From Burkholderia pyrrocinia (GTDB lineage: Bacteria; Pseudomonadota; Gammaproteobacteria; Burkholderiales; Burkholderiaceae): a DNA stretch of 64,000 nucleotides. A model generated the notes under the pieces. That model made no database searches, had not been told where the DNA came from, and saw only the letters and a list, made by a program, of their open reading frames with translations. Each line of letters opens with the position of its first letter. Within the stretch, counting starts at the first letter, position 1. Of the stretch, positions 53,089 to 63,128 are shown one piece after another. The position numbers were made by a program, and so were the translations under genes. The stretch is from the NCBI RefSeq assembly GCF_022809715.1, contig NZ_CP094460.1:1302001-1366000 (forward strand), written 5' to 3'.

Positions 53089-53646
53089 ATGGCCGCCTCA
53101 CCGCTTCACACGCCACCGCTCGGCCCGCAGCTCAAGCGCTGGCGCGCGCTGCACCGCGTGAAGCAAAGCCACGCCGCGGAACTGTTCGGCGTCGCGCAAT
53201 CGACGATCTCCCGTTGGGAAGCCTGCATCCAGCAGATGTCGCCCGACGAGCGCGCGACGGCCGAGCGGCTGCTCGCCGCGCGCCTCGATTCCGCGGGCGA
53301 CCACGCGCTCGCGCGGCTCATCGCGGGCAGCGCGGGCCGCATGCATCTGGTGTGCGACCTCACGCACCGCCTGCTCGCCAGTTCGCCGGCGCGCGCGGCC
53401 GAGTTCTCGCAGCCGCTTTCGATGCTGCTCGGCACGTCGCTGTGGCGCTACGCGACGCCTGAAATCGTCCGCATGGAAGCCGCGCTCGACACGCTCGGCT
53501 GGCACGACCGCGCGGGGCCGCCGAGCGTCGAATTCGACACCGGCGCGAATGCGTCGCGCGTCGTGCCGATTCGCGGCAGCAGGTGCCGGTGGACGCGGAT
53601 GACGCTGTCGGACGGTTCGGCTGCGCGGCTGGTGGAAACGCGTTAG
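53089..53646 (+). CDS. XRE-type helix-turn-helix regulator
   Basis: The 185-residue protein has an N-terminal HTH at about residues 12-52 (LKRWRALHRVKQSHAAELFGVAQSTISRWE). The C-terminal 130 residues are a probable sensor domain of unknown fold, possibly PAS-like (MHLVCDLTHRLLASSPARAAEF). GGAGCATCGTC precedes 53089. Neighbours are the lipoprotein gene before and an HD hydrolase gene after (79 bp), all rightward. Confidence 0.82.
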   Translation: MAASPLHTPPLGPQLKRWRALHRVKQSHAAELFGVAQSTISRWEACIQQMSPDERATAERLLAARLDSAGDHALARLIAGSAGRMHLVCDLTHRLLASSPARAAEFSQPLSMLLGTSLWRYATPEIVRMEAALDTLGWHDRAGPPSVEFDTGANASRVVPIRGSRCRWTRMTLSDGSAARLVETR

Positions 53647-53725
53647 CGCACCGCGCATATTTCATGCGTGGACGAACCTCGCCTGGCCACCTTACGCTCG
53701 AAGACTCATCGCAAGGACGCCGACC

Positions 53726-54307
53726 ATGAACCCCGACACGATCCACGCGCGGCTCGATTTCCTGCGCGAAGCCGAACGCCTGAAGGACGTGCTGCGCAGC
53801 GGCCACACGTCGGCCGGGCGCGCGGAAAGCACGGCCGAGCATAGCTGGCGGCTGTGCCTGATGGCGCTCGTGTTCGCCGACGCACTGCCCGGCATCGATA
53901 CGCTGAAGCTGCTGAAACTGTGCGTCGTCCACGATCTCGGCGAGGCGCTGCACGGCGACATTCCCGCGATCGTGCAGGCCGCGCACCCCGACAAAAGCGC
54001 GCACGAACGCGACGACCTGCTGACGCTGACAGCGTCGCTCGATCGCACGCTGCGCGACGAGATCGTCACGCTGTGGGATGAATACGAGGCAGCGGCGTCG
54101 CCGGAAGCCCGCGCGGCGAAGGCGCTCGACAAGCTCGAGACGATCCTGCAGCACAACCAGGGCAGCAATCCGCCCGATTTCGACTACGCGTTCAATCTCG
54201 GCTACGGCCGGCGCTATACCGATGCCACGCCGCTGTTCAGCGCGATCCGCGACATCGTCGACGCCGACACGCAACGCCGGATCGACGCAGGCGGGTCGCG
54301 CGCATAA
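53726..54307 (+). CDS. HD-domain phosphohydrolase (YfbR/HDDC2-like)
   Basis: The 193-residue protein has an HD domain with metal ligands in TAEHSWRLCLMALVFAD (His) and LCVVHDLGEALHGDIP (HD pair), and a later Asp in ALDKLETILQHNQG. This resembles the HD superfamily of 5'-deoxynucleotidases and oxetanocin A-like enzymes. It probably dephosphorylates a nucleotide. AAGGACGCCGACC precedes the start. The next gene, macA, lies 286 bp further on. Confidence 0.88.
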   Translation: MNPDTIHARLDFLREAERLKDVLRSGHTSAGRAESTAEHSWRLCLMALVFADALPGIDTLKLLKLCVVHDLGEALHGDIPAIVQAAHPDKSAHERDDLLTLTASLDRTLRDEIVTLWDEYEAAASPEARAAKALDKLETILQHNQGSNPPDFDYAFNLGYGRRYTDATPLFSAIRDIVDADTQRRIDAGGSRA

Positions 54308-54593
54308 GCTCGCGGAATCGGGCGCGCGGCACCGCTCGCCCCTTTTCACAGATCGCAACAATGACGCATCGCCCGGCCCCCGCTCCGGCACGGCGCTCGC
54401 ACAATTCAGCACAATTTCCACACGATTTGTCGCGAAATCCTCGCTTACCATGAGCGCCTGATTCGACTCGGCACGCCCGCGCGATGCGTACGCGGATGCC
54501 GTCGCGGGCAACACGCCCGGCATGCGACGCCGACCGGATCGTCCCGCCCGGCCGCACGCATCGCCGGCATCGCTTCACCCTCGCCGCATTCTC

Positions 54594-55787
54594 ATGACTC
54601 AGAAGCCCCATCGCCGCCGGCGCATCGTGCTGGCCATCATCGCCGTCGTCGCGATCGTCACCGGCGTCTCGTTAATGGTATTCGCGCCCGACAAGCATCC
54701 GCAGTACCTGTCCGCACCCGTCACGCGCGGCGATCTCGAGAACGCGGTGCTCGCGACCGGCGCGCTGCAGGCGTTCAAGCAGGTCGACGTCGGCGCGCAA
54801 GTGTCGGGGCAGTTGAAGTCGCTGAAGGTGAAGCTCGGCAACAAGGTCGCGAAGGGCCAGTGGCTCGCCGAGATCGATCCCGTGATCTCCGAAAACGCGC
54901 TGCGCCAGGCGCGCGCGAGCGAAGAAAGCCTGCGCGCGCAGCATCAATCGACCGCCGCGCAACTGACGCAGGCGGAACTCGCCTTCCGGCGCCAGCAGGC
55001 GATGCTGCCCGACGACGCGACGTCGCGCGAGTCGTTCGAGGCCGCGCGTGCGACGCTCGACGTGCAGCGCGCGACGCTCGCGTCGCTCGCCGCGCAGATC
55101 CGCTCGGCCCGCATCCAGATCGAGACCGCTCAGGCCAACCTCGGCTACACGCGCATCGTCGCGCCGATCGATGGCGAGGTCGTCGCGATCGTCACGCAGG
55201 AAGGCCAGACCGTGATCGCGCAGCAGCAGGCGCCGGTGATCCTGAAGCTTGCCGATCTCGACACGATGACCGTGAAGGCGCAGGTGTCGGAAGCCGACGT
55301 GATCCGCGTGAGCGCCGGCCAGACCGCGTATTTCACGATCCTCGGCGAACCGGACAAGCGCCACTACGGCAGGCTGCGCGCGATCGAGCCGGCGCCGCAG
55401 AACTTCGCCGACGCTCAGAGCACGCTCGGCGGCGGCACGGGCGGCGGCACGAAACCGAACGCCGCGGTGTTCTACAACGCGCTGTTCGAAGTGCCGAATC
55501 CCGAGCATCGGCTGCGCATCTCGATGACCGCGCAGGTCAGCATCGTGCTCGGCAGCGCGCGCAACGCGCTCAGCATCCCGGCCGCCGCGCTCGGCGAGAA
55601 GCGCAAGGACGGCACCTATGCGGTCCGCGTGCTGCGCGCCGACGGCAGCACGGCAACGCGCAACATCCGCATCGGCATCAACAACAACGTACGCGTCGAG
55701 GTGCTGGCCGGCCTGAAGGACGGCGAGCGCGTCGTGATCGGCGAAGCCGCCGCGGACGAGCACGCGCCGCTGGCGGACGTGGTGTGA
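54594..55787 (+). CDS. macA: MacA-type periplasmic adaptor of an ABC efflux pump
   Basis: The 397-residue membrane fusion protein has one N-terminal helix (RRIVLAIIAVVAIVTGVSLMVF), then a beta-barrel/lipoyl half (VGAQVSGQLKSLKVKLGNKVAKGQWLAEID), an alpha-helical hairpin (about 105-180) and the second lipoyl half (LGYTRIVAPIDGEVVAIVTQEGQTV). It joins MacB in the inner membrane to a TolC-like channel. The stop lies 2 bp before the macB ATG, so the two are coupled. Confidence 0.93.
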   Translation: MTQKPHRRRRIVLAIIAVVAIVTGVSLMVFAPDKHPQYLSAPVTRGDLENAVLATGALQAFKQVDVGAQVSGQLKSLKVKLGNKVAKGQWLAEIDPVISENALRQARASEESLRAQHQSTAAQLTQAELAFRRQQAMLPDDATSRESFEAARATLDVQRATLASLAAQIRSARIQIETAQANLGYTRIVAPIDGEVVAIVTQEGQTVIAQQQAPVILKLADLDTMTVKAQVSEADVIRVSAGQTAYFTILGEPDKRHYGRLRAIEPAPQNFADAQSTLGGGTGGGTKPNAAVFYNALFEVPNPEHRLRISMTAQVSIVLGSARNALSIPAAALGEKRKDGTYAVRVLRADGSTATRNIRIGINNNVRVEVLAGLKDGERVVIGEAAADEHAPLADVV

Positions 55788-55789
55788 CG

Positions 55790-57820
55790 ATGAGCCGGCC
55801 CCTGCTGAAACTCTCGAGCGTCACGCGGCGCTTTCCGGCCGGCGACAAGGATGTCGTCGTCCTGAACAACGTCAACCTGTCGATCGACGCGGGCGAGATC
55901 GTCGCGATCGTCGGCGCGTCGGGTTCCGGCAAGTCGACGCTGATGAACATCCTCGGCTGCCTCGATCATCCGAGCGAAGGCACCTACACGGTCGGCGGAC
56001 GCGACACGCACATGCTCGACAGCGACGAACTCGCGCAGTTGCGCCGCGAGCACTTCGGTTTCGTGTTCCAGCGCTATCACCTGCTACCGCACGTCGACGC
56101 GGCCGCGAACCTCGAAATGCCGGCGATCTACGCGGGCACCACGCGCGCGGAGCGGCACGAACGCGCCCGCGGGCTGCTCGCGCGCCTCGGGCTCGCGGAT
56201 CGCGCGCACCACCGGCCCGGGCAACTGTCCGGCGGCCAGCAGCAGCGCGTGAGCATTGCGCGCGCGCTGATGAACGGCGGCCAGGTGATCCTCGCCGACG
56301 AACCGACCGGCGCGCTCGACACGAAAAGCGGCCAGGACGTGATCCGCATCCTGCACGAGCTGAACGCGCTCGGCCATACGATCGTCATCGTCACGCACGA
56401 CAAGGACGTCGCGCGCCATGCGCGGCGCATCATCGAGATCAGCGACGGCGCAATCGTCGCCGACCGGCGGAATCGCCACTATGCGGAAGCGCTCGCGGAA
56501 GCCTTCGTCGACGCGGCCGAAGCGACGGCCGGCGAGCCGTCCGCGCACGATCGGCACGACGACGGGCCGCCCGCCGACGCCCACGCCGATACCGACACGC
56601 GCGCGCGCCGCTTCGCGGCCGGCAGCGGCCGCTTCGCCGAAGCGTGCCGGATGGCGTGGATCGCGCTCGTGTCGCACCGGCTGCGCACGCTGCTGACGAT
56701 GCTCGGCATCATCATCGGCATCACGTCGGTCGTGTCGATCGTCGCGATCGGCGAAGGCGCGAAGCGCTACATGCTCGACGAGATCGGCAGCATCGGCACG
56801 AACACGATCAACGTCTATCCGGGCACCGACTGGGGCGACAGCCGCGCGGACGCGATCCAGACGCTCGTGCCCGCCGATGTCGCCGCGCTCGCCGAGCAGC
56901 CGTACGTCGACAGCGCGACGCCCGAAACGTCGCGCACGCTGCTGCTGCGCTACCGCAACATCGACGTCAACGCGCTCGTGAGCGGCGTCGGCGACCGCTT
57001 CTTCCAGGCGCGCGGGATGCGTTTCGCGCTGGGCGTCGCGTTCGACGAGGATGCGGTGCGCCGCCAGGCGCAGGTGGCCGTGATCGACCAGAACACGCGC
57101 CGCAAGCTGTTCGGCGCGACGCGCAATCCGGTCGGCGAAGCGATCCTGGTCGACAACGTGCCGTGCGTCGTGATCGGCGTCACGGCCGACAAGAAGAGCG
57201 CGTTCGGCAGCGTGAAGAGCCTGAACGTATGGGTGCCGTACACGACGGCGAGCGGGCGCCTGTTCGGCCAGCGCCATCTCGACAGCATCACCGTGCGCGT
57301 GCGCGACGGGCAGCCGAGCGCCGCCGCCGAGAAAAGCCTCGAGAAGCTGATGATCCAGCGCCACGGCCGCAAGGACTTCTTCACCTACAACATGGACAGC
57401 GTGGTCAAGACCGTCGAGAAAACCGGCCAGTCGCTGACGCTGCTGCTGTCGCTGATCGCGGTGATCTCGCTCGTCGTCGGCGGGATCGGCGTGATGAACA
57501 TCATGCTCGTGTCGGTCACCGAGCGTACGCGCGAAATCGGCATCCGGATGGCGGTCGGCGCGCGCCAGTCCGACATCCTGCAGCAGTTCCTCGTCGAGGC
57601 CGTGCTCGTCTGCCTGCTCGGCGGCACGATCGGCATCGTGCTGTCGTTCGGGCTCGGCGCGGTGTTCTCGATGTTCGTCACGCAATGGAAGATGGTGTTC
57701 TCCGTCGGCGCGATCGTGACGGCGTTCGTCTGCTCGACGCTGACCGGCGTGATATTCGGTTTCATGCCCGCGCGCAACGCGTCGCGGCTCGATCCGATCG
57801 ATGCGCTCGCGCGCGACTGA
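55790..57820 (+). CDS. macB: MacB-type ABC efflux permease/ATPase
   Basis: The 676-residue protein has an N-terminal ABC ATPase (Walker A GASGSGKST, LSGGQQQRVSIARAL signature, ILADEPTGALDT Walker B), a linker of about 45 residues rich in Asp and Ala, one membrane helix, a large periplasmic domain (TLVPADVAALAEQPYVDSATPE and so on) and three C-terminal helices (VISLVVGGIGVMNIMLVSVTERTREIGIRMAVGA). MacB exports macrolides, toxins or heme-like peptides in other species; substrate unknown here. It is the middle gene of the operon. Confidence 0.94.
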   Translation: MSRPLLKLSSVTRRFPAGDKDVVVLNNVNLSIDAGEIVAIVGASGSGKSTLMNILGCLDHPSEGTYTVGGRDTHMLDSDELAQLRREHFGFVFQRYHLLPHVDAAANLEMPAIYAGTTRAERHERARGLLARLGLADRAHHRPGQLSGGQQQRVSIARALMNGGQVILADEPTGALDTKSGQDVIRILHELNALGHTIVIVTHDKDVARHARRIIEISDGAIVADRRNRHYAEALAEAFVDAAEATAGEPSAHDRHDDGPPADAHADTDTRARRFAAGSGRFAEACRMAWIALVSHRLRTLLTMLGIIIGITSVVSIVAIGEGAKRYMLDEIGSIGTNTINVYPGTDWGDSRADAIQTLVPADVAALAEQPYVDSATPETSRTLLLRYRNIDVNALVSGVGDRFFQARGMRFALGVAFDEDAVRRQAQVAVIDQNTRRKLFGATRNPVGEAILVDNVPCVVIGVTADKKSAFGSVKSLNVWVPYTTASGRLFGQRHLDSITVRVRDGQPSAAAEKSLEKLMIQRHGRKDFFTYNMDSVVKTVEKTGQSLTLLLSLIAVISLVVGGIGVMNIMLVSVTERTREIGIRMAVGARQSDILQQFLVEAVLVCLLGGTIGIVLSFGLGAVFSMFVTQWKMVFSVGAIVTAFVCSTLTGVIFGFMPARNASRLDPIDALARD

Positions 57821-57832
57821 CGGAGCCCTGTC

Positions 57833-59206
57833 ATGACGCATTCGTCACCGCTTCGCCGCCTCGGCGCATTCGCATGCGCGGCCGCGCTGCTGGCCGGCTG
57901 CACATCCGCGCGCCACGCGCCGCTGCCGGCCGTCGCGATGCCCGCGAACTGGGCCGCGCCGGTCGCGGCCGGCGCGCCGGCCACCACGCGCGACTGGTGG
58001 CGCAGCTTCGGCGATCCGCAACTCGACGCGCTGATCGACGACGCGCTGCGCGCCAACAACGACCTCGCGGTCGCGGCGATTCGCGTGTACCGCGCGCAAC
58101 TGCAGGCCGGGCTCGTCGACACGAACCTGACGCCCGCCGTATCGCTCGGCGCGAACGGCGCCGTGTCGCGCACGCTCGATACGCACCGGACGAGCCGGTC
58201 GAGCGGCATCAACGGTTCGCTCAGCTATGAAATCGACCTGTGGGGCCGACTGGCCGCGCTGCGCGATGCCGCGCACTGGGAAGCCGACGCAACTGCCGCC
58301 GATCTCGAAGCCGCGCGGCTGTCGCTGATCGGCACGACGGCGTCGCTGTACTGGCAGATCGGTTATCTGAACCGGCAGATCGCGCTCGGCGACGCGAACA
58401 TCGCGTATGCGGTGCGCACGCTCGCGGTCGTCCGGTCGCGGCATGCGGCCGGCGCCGTGTCGGGGCTCGATCTCGCGCAGGCCGAACAGAGCCTGTCCGC
58501 GCAACGCGCCGCGCAGACGCAGCTGATCCAGCAACGCACCGAGAAGCGCCACGCGCTCGCGCTGCTGTTCGACCGGCCGCCGCAGCAGCTCGCGGCCGAA
58601 CCGTCGGCGCTGCCCGACGCGCCGCCGCCGGAAGTAGCCGCCGGCCTGCCGGCCAGCCTGCTCGGCCGGCGCCCCGACCTGCGCGCGGCGGAATTCCGGC
58701 TGCGCGAATCGCTCGCGCAGGTCGACGCGACGCGCACGAGCTTCTACCCGACCTTCACGCTGACCGGCAGCGCCGGCACGACGAGCACGAGCCTCGAGCG
58801 CGTGCTGACGAATCCGGTCGGCACGCTCGGGCTCGGCCTTGCACTGCCGTTCATCCAGTGGAACACGATGCAACTGCAGATCAAGGTGTCGAAGTCGCAG
58901 TACGAGGAAGCGGTGGTCGGGTTCCGTCAGCGGCTCTACACGGCGCTCGCGGAAGTCGAGAATGCGCTGTCGGCGCGCGTGCAGCTCGAACGCGAGGCCG
59001 AACAGCGCGCGCTGTCGCTGGCCCAGGCGCAGCGCGCCGAGCAGCTTGCCGCCGCCCGATTCGCGGCCGGCGCCACCGCCGTGCAGCCGTGGCTCGACCA
59101 GCAGCAGCGGCTGCGCGACGCGCAAAGCGCCGACGAGCTGACGCGGCTGAACCGGCTCAACAACCAGATGACGCTGTATCGCGCGCTCGGCGGCGGCACG
59201 TCCTGA
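57833..59206 (+). CDS. NodT/OprM-type outer-membrane channel of the MacAB pump
   Basis: The 457-residue outer-membrane factor has a lipoprotein signal ending ALLAGC, the TolC-like repeat pair (DPQLDALIDDALRANNDLAVAAIRVYRAQLQ; the DATRTSFYPTFTLTGSAG strands) and the coiled-coil segments near residues 215-240 and 370-400. GACGGAGCCCTGTC lies 12 bp after the macB stop, completing the tripartite operon macA-macB-channel. Confidence 0.93.
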   Translation: MTHSSPLRRLGAFACAAALLAGCTSARHAPLPAVAMPANWAAPVAAGAPATTRDWWRSFGDPQLDALIDDALRANNDLAVAAIRVYRAQLQAGLVDTNLTPAVSLGANGAVSRTLDTHRTSRSSGINGSLSYEIDLWGRLAALRDAAHWEADATAADLEAARLSLIGTTASLYWQIGYLNRQIALGDANIAYAVRTLAVVRSRHAAGAVSGLDLAQAEQSLSAQRAAQTQLIQQRTEKRHALALLFDRPPQQLAAEPSALPDAPPPEVAAGLPASLLGRRPDLRAAEFRLRESLAQVDATRTSFYPTFTLTGSAGTTSTSLERVLTNPVGTLGLGLALPFIQWNTMQLQIKVSKSQYEEAVVGFRQRLYTALAEVENALSARVQLEREAEQRALSLAQAQRAEQLAAARFAAGATAVQPWLDQQQRLRDAQSADELTRLNRLNNQMTLYRALGGGTS

Positions 59207-59239
59207 CCGGCGTACAAACGCCGCAATAGGCACGCCGCG

Positions 59240-59366
59240 TCATTCGCACACGGCGGCCCTGCGTCGCGCCGGCGCGAATGCCACCGCGCTCGCGGAACGG
59301 GCCGGCCGTATCACTCGCACACGGCCGCCCTGCGCCGCGCCGGCGCGAACGCCACCGCGCTCGCGG
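59240..59366 (+). repeat. imperfect duplication of the 3' tail of the MFS gene (period 71 bp)
   Basis: 59240-59295 and 59311-59366 match over 56 bp with about five mismatches. Copy 2 is the coding end of the MFS gene (VAFAPARRRAAVCE) and copy 1 repeats that tail just past its stop. Both can encode the same peptide on the minus strand. Confidence 0.8.
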
Positions 59367-60849
59367 TCGCGAGCACGGCCACGCCCGCCGCGCCGTATAC
59401 CATCACCCAGCCGAACCCGTGCACGAGCGCCGCGTGCAGCGCCGCGCCGCTCGGGTCGGCCTGCGCGAGCGCCGGTGCGATCTGCTGCAGCCCGTCGGTG
59501 CGGCCCGACGCGATCTCCTGTGCGAGCCGGCGCAGCGCCGCATCGCCGATCGCGCCCGCAGCACCGTCCTTCAGGCTCGCGACGATCCCCGCGACCAGCA
59601 CGAAGCCCATCGTCGCGATGTTCAGCGCGAGCGAGATCATCCGCGCGCTCATGTCGATGCCCGATGCCATCCCGGCCCGCGAACTCGGCACCGCGCCCGT
59701 CGTCGTGTTGGTGACCGGCGTGTTCGTGAGCCCGAGCCCGATGCCGGCGATCACGCAGCCGGGCAGCATCGTGAGCCAGCTCGCGTGTTCGGCCGCGCTG
59801 CCGACCCGCATCAGCGCGAAGCCGGCCGCGATCGTGAACAGGCCGCCCGGGATCACGACGCCCGGCCCGTAGCGCAGCGCGAGCCGTTCGCCGAACGGCG
59901 GCACGACCAGCGTCGGCAGCGTGTATGCGAGCAGCGCGAGGCCGGCCGTCACGCTGTCGTAGCCGAGCGCGACCTGGAACCAGATCGGCAGGTAGATCAT
60001 GAACGGCCAGAAGCTGAAGTTCATCCCCATCGAACCGAAGATCGCGCCGGTGAACGCGCGAATCCGGAACACGGAGAAATCGAACATCGGCCGCGCGCTG
60101 GCGCGTTCCGCGACGAAGAAACCCACGAGCGCCAGCACGGTCGCGCCGAGCACGCCGAGGCCGGCGGCGCTCGTGAGCCCGAGCTCCGCGCTCTGCGTGA
60201 TGTAGAACGCGAGGCCGAGCACCGCGAGCGACAGCGTGACGATGCCCGCGACGTCGAGCGTGCCCGCATGCGGATCGCGCGACTCCTGCACTGCCCCGCC
60301 GATCAGCGCGAGCGCGACGGCCGCGAGCGGCGCATGGACGAGGAACACCCACGGCCAACTCGCCAGCGCGACGATCGCGCCGCCGACGATCGGCCCGAAG
60401 CCGAGCCCGATGCCGAACACGATCCCCCAGATCCCGAACGCACGGCTGCGCTCGCGGCCCTCGCGGAACTGATGCGACAGCACGGCGATCTGGCAGATCA
60501 GCATCGCGCCGCCGCTCGCACCCTGCAGCAGCCGGCCCGCGACGAGCACCGGCACGTTCGGCGCGAGCCCGCACAGCAGCGACGTCGCGCCGAACAGCAC
60601 GGTGCCGATCACGTACACGCGCTTGCGGCCGAACCGGTCCGCGAGCGTGCCGGCCGCCATCAGCACCGTCGTACACGCGATCGTGTACGCGTTCATGATC
60701 CACTGCATGCCGTTGAAATCGCCATGCAGCACGTGTTCGAGCGTCGGCAGGATCACCGGCACGCTCGAGATTTCGAGGCCGAACATCAGCGACGTGAGAC
60801 AGACGGCCGCGAGCGCGACCGCATTCCTGCGGGAGTCGGATAGCGTCAT
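59311..60849 (-). CDS. DHA2-family MFS multidrug efflux pump
   Basis: The 512-residue transporter has about 14 membrane helices and the DHA2 motifs: LPTLEHVLHGDFNGMQWIMNAYTI, TLADRFGRKRVYVIGTVLFG (motif A), VAGRLLQGASGGAMLICQIA, FGIWGIVFGIGLGFGPIVGG (motif C). It is an inner-membrane proton antiporter of drugs or metabolites. It is divergent from a LysR regulator 178 bp away that probably controls it. The start at 60849 was chosen over the 8-codon longer frame because the helix follows directly. Confidence 0.92.
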   Translation of the reverse strand: MTLSDSRRNAVALAAVCLTSLMFGLEISSVPVILPTLEHVLHGDFNGMQWIMNAYTIACTTVLMAAGTLADRFGRKRVYVIGTVLFGATSLLCGLAPNVPVLVAGRLLQGASGGAMLICQIAVLSHQFREGRERSRAFGIWGIVFGIGLGFGPIVGGAIVALASWPWVFLVHAPLAAVALALIGGAVQESRDPHAGTLDVAGIVTLSLAVLGLAFYITQSAELGLTSAAGLGVLGATVLALVGFFVAERASARPMFDFSVFRIRAFTGAIFGSMGMNFSFWPFMIYLPIWFQVALGYDSVTAGLALLAYTLPTLVVPPFGERLALRYGPGVVIPGGLFTIAAGFALMRVGSAAEHASWLTMLPGCVIAGIGLGLTNTPVTNTTTGAVPSSRAGMASGIDMSARMISLALNIATMGFVLVAGIVASLKDGAAGAIGDAALRRLAQEIASGRTDGLQQIAPALAQADPSGAALHAALVHGFGWVMVYGAAGVAVLATASAVAFAPARRRAAVCE

Positions 60850-61027
60850 GCGTATTGCGCGGCGGCCCGGCAACAGGCCGCGCGCCTCCAGGTGAGAGGG
60901 GTTCGCCGCGCGCGGCCGGCGACGCGCGCTGAACGGGAATCGGCACTATAGTGAGAATTTCGATCCCCATTGACGCACCCATTTCTCCGAACTGGGGAAT
61001 CACAGGACTCAATCAGCACACCCTGCC

Positions 61028-61957
61028 ATGACCGACAGACTCGACGGCGTGACGACCTTCGTCCAGGTGGTGGAATCGGGCAGCTTCGCGCTCGCCGCGG
61101 AGCGGCTCGACATGACGCGCTCGGCCGTCGGCAAGGCGGTCGCGCGGCTCGAGAAGCGGCTCGGCGCACGGCTGTTGCAGCGCACGACGCGCAGCCAGAG
61201 CCTGACCGACGACGGCCAGGCGTACTACGACCGCTGCGTGCGCGCGCTCGCGGAACTGGAAGCGGCGGAAGCCGATCTCGACTGCGGCCGCAACGAGGCG
61301 CGCGGCAAGCTGCGGCTGAGCGTGCCGCTCGCGTTCGGGCATCACTACGTGACGCCGATCGTGCTCGACCTCGCGCGCACCTATCCGCATCTGCGGATCG
61401 ACGTGTCGATCACCGACCGCTTCGTCGATCTCGTCGAGGAAGGCATCGATCTCGCGGTGCGGATCGGCACGCTCGCGGACAGCACGAGCCTCGCGGTGCG
61501 CCGGCTCGGCACGCAATACGGCAGCCTCGGCGCGGCGCCGTCGTATCTCGCGCGCTACGGAATGCCGAAGTCGCTCGACGATCTGAAGCACCACCGGACC
61601 ATCGCGTATTCACGCTCGGGCGTGCCGCAGCCGTGGGACCTGCGCGCGCCGGACGGCTCGACGGTGCGCGTCGACATGCAGCACCAGCTGAGTTTCGACG
61701 ACGTGCAGGCGATCGCGGCGGCCGGCGCATCGGGGTTCGGGATCGCATGGCTGCCGAGCTGGCTGCTCGACTACTACGTGAAGCGCGGCGAAATGGCGGT
61801 CGTGCTCGATCGCTGCTTCGTCTGCGAAGGCGACATTCATGCGATCTGGCCGAAGACGCGCTACCTGCCGCGCAAGACGCGCTGCGTGATCGACGCGCTC
61901 GCACAGGCGATTCCGCCGATGATCGAGCGCCGGGATGAGTTCACTGCGATGAAATGA
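61028..61957 (+). CDS. LysR-type regulator, divergent from the MFS pump gene
   Basis: The 309-residue LysR protein has its HTH at about residues 1-63 (FVQVVESGSFALAAERLDMTRSAVGKAVARLEKRLGARL) and a ligand domain (GKLRLSVPLAFGHHYVTPIVLDL, SITDRFVDLVEEGIDLAVRIG, SFDDVQAIAAAGASGFGIAWLPSWLL). It resembles the PgrR/YhjC-type group. It is divergent from the pump gene, which is the likely target. Inducer unknown. Confidence 0.92.
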   Translation: MTDRLDGVTTFVQVVESGSFALAAERLDMTRSAVGKAVARLEKRLGARLLQRTTRSQSLTDDGQAYYDRCVRALAELEAAEADLDCGRNEARGKLRLSVPLAFGHHYVTPIVLDLARTYPHLRIDVSITDRFVDLVEEGIDLAVRIGTLADSTSLAVRRLGTQYGSLGAAPSYLARYGMPKSLDDLKHHRTIAYSRSGVPQPWDLRAPDGSTVRVDMQHQLSFDDVQAIAAAGASGFGIAWLPSWLLDYYVKRGEMAVVLDRCFVCEGDIHAIWPKTRYLPRKTRCVIDALAQAIPPMIERRDEFTAMK

Positions 61958-61988
61958 AACCGACGCGCCGCACGGCGCGTCGGGTGCA

Positions 61989-63128
61989 TCACGCCACGCC
62001 GAGATCGGCGAGCGGATGCGCGAACAGCTTCCACGGCGACGTCAGGAAATGCCGCACGCGTTCGGCACGCACCTCGACGAGCGATGCGGGCGCCCAGCGC
62101 GGCTTGCGATCCTTGTCGACGAGATGCGCGCGCACGCCTTCGCAGAAGTCGCCTTCCTCGATCGCGCGCGCGACGATGCCGAGCTCCATCCGGAACGATT
62201 CGGCAAGCGTCATCTGCCGGCCGCGCAGCAGCACTTCGCGCGTCACCTGCAGCATCGTCGGCGAATGGCCGGCGAGCGCATCGAGCGTCGCCTGCAGCCA
62301 TTGACGATGCTCGCGCGTCAGCTCGTCGCGTGCGAACTCCTGCGTCAGCGTCGCGACGATCCGCTCGACGGTCGAACGCTTGTCGAAGTGACGGACGATC
62401 CACGGCATCTGGCTGTCGAGCGCCGCATGCGGCACGACGTTGCACGGCGGTTCGAACACCTTGCGCAGCGCCGGCAGCACGTCGCCGTCCCACTTGACGC
62501 TTTCGATGCGCGTCTCGAACGTGTCGAGCCACGCCGACGGCACGCACAGGTCCGCGAGCTTCGCGGTCAGCGCGTCGGCGCCCGACAGCATCGCGCCGGT
62601 CAGCCCCACGTACAGTTCGAGTTCGACCGGCATGCGCGACAGGAAATGCGTCGCGCCGACATCGGGCACGAGGCCGATGCGCGTTTCCGGCATCGCGATC
62701 TTGCTGCGCTCGGTCGCGACGCGCAGCGCCGCGCCTTGCGCGAGGCCCATGCCGCCGCCCATCGTCACGCCGTCCATCAGCGCGACCACCGGCTTCGGGA
62801 ACGTGTGGATCGCATGGTCGAGCCGGTATTCGTCGACGAAGAACGGCAGCCAGGTGTCGCGCTGCGCCACCATCCGGTACAGCGCGCGCACGTCGCCGCC
62901 CGCGCAGAAGCCCTTCTCGCCCGCGCCGCGCAGCACGACCGCGACGATCTGGTCGTCGTGACGGCAGCGCTCGAAAAGCGCGGCCAGCTCGCCGATCATC
63001 GCGTACGACAGCGCGTTGAGCGCGGCCGGACGGTTCAGCGTGATCAGCGCCACGCGGTTCACCACGCGGAACAGCACCTCGGGCGCGGCTTCCGCGAACG
63101 CGTCGTGATTCGTGACCGGCGTGCTCAT
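61989..63128 (-). CDS. 3-hydroxyisobutyryl-CoA hydrolase (crotonase fold)
   Basis: The 379-residue protein has the crotonase oxyanion motifs GFCAGGDVRALYRM and MGGGMGLAQGAALRVATERSK, followed by PETRIGLVPDVGATHFLSR, which is typical of 3-hydroxyisobutyryl-CoA hydrolases, and a long C-terminal extension (HRQWLQATLDALAGHSPTML...DKDRKPRWAP). It releases 3-hydroxyisobutyrate in valine degradation. It overlaps the upstream enoyl-CoA hydratase gene by ATGA at 63125-63128. Confidence 0.92.
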   Translation of the reverse strand: MSTPVTNHDAFAEAAPEVLFRVVNRVALITLNRPAALNALSYAMIGELAALFERCRHDDQIVAVVLRGAGEKGFCAGGDVRALYRMVAQRDTWLPFFVDEYRLDHAIHTFPKPVVALMDGVTMGGGMGLAQGAALRVATERSKIAMPETRIGLVPDVGATHFLSRMPVELELYVGLTGAMLSGADALTAKLADLCVPSAWLDTFETRIESVKWDGDVLPALRKVFEPPCNVVPHAALDSQMPWIVRHFDKRSTVERIVATLTQEFARDELTREHRQWLQATLDALAGHSPTMLQVTREVLLRGRQMTLAESFRMELGIVARAIEEGDFCEGVRAHLVDKDRKPRWAPASLVEVRAERVRHFLTSPWKLFAHPLADLGVA

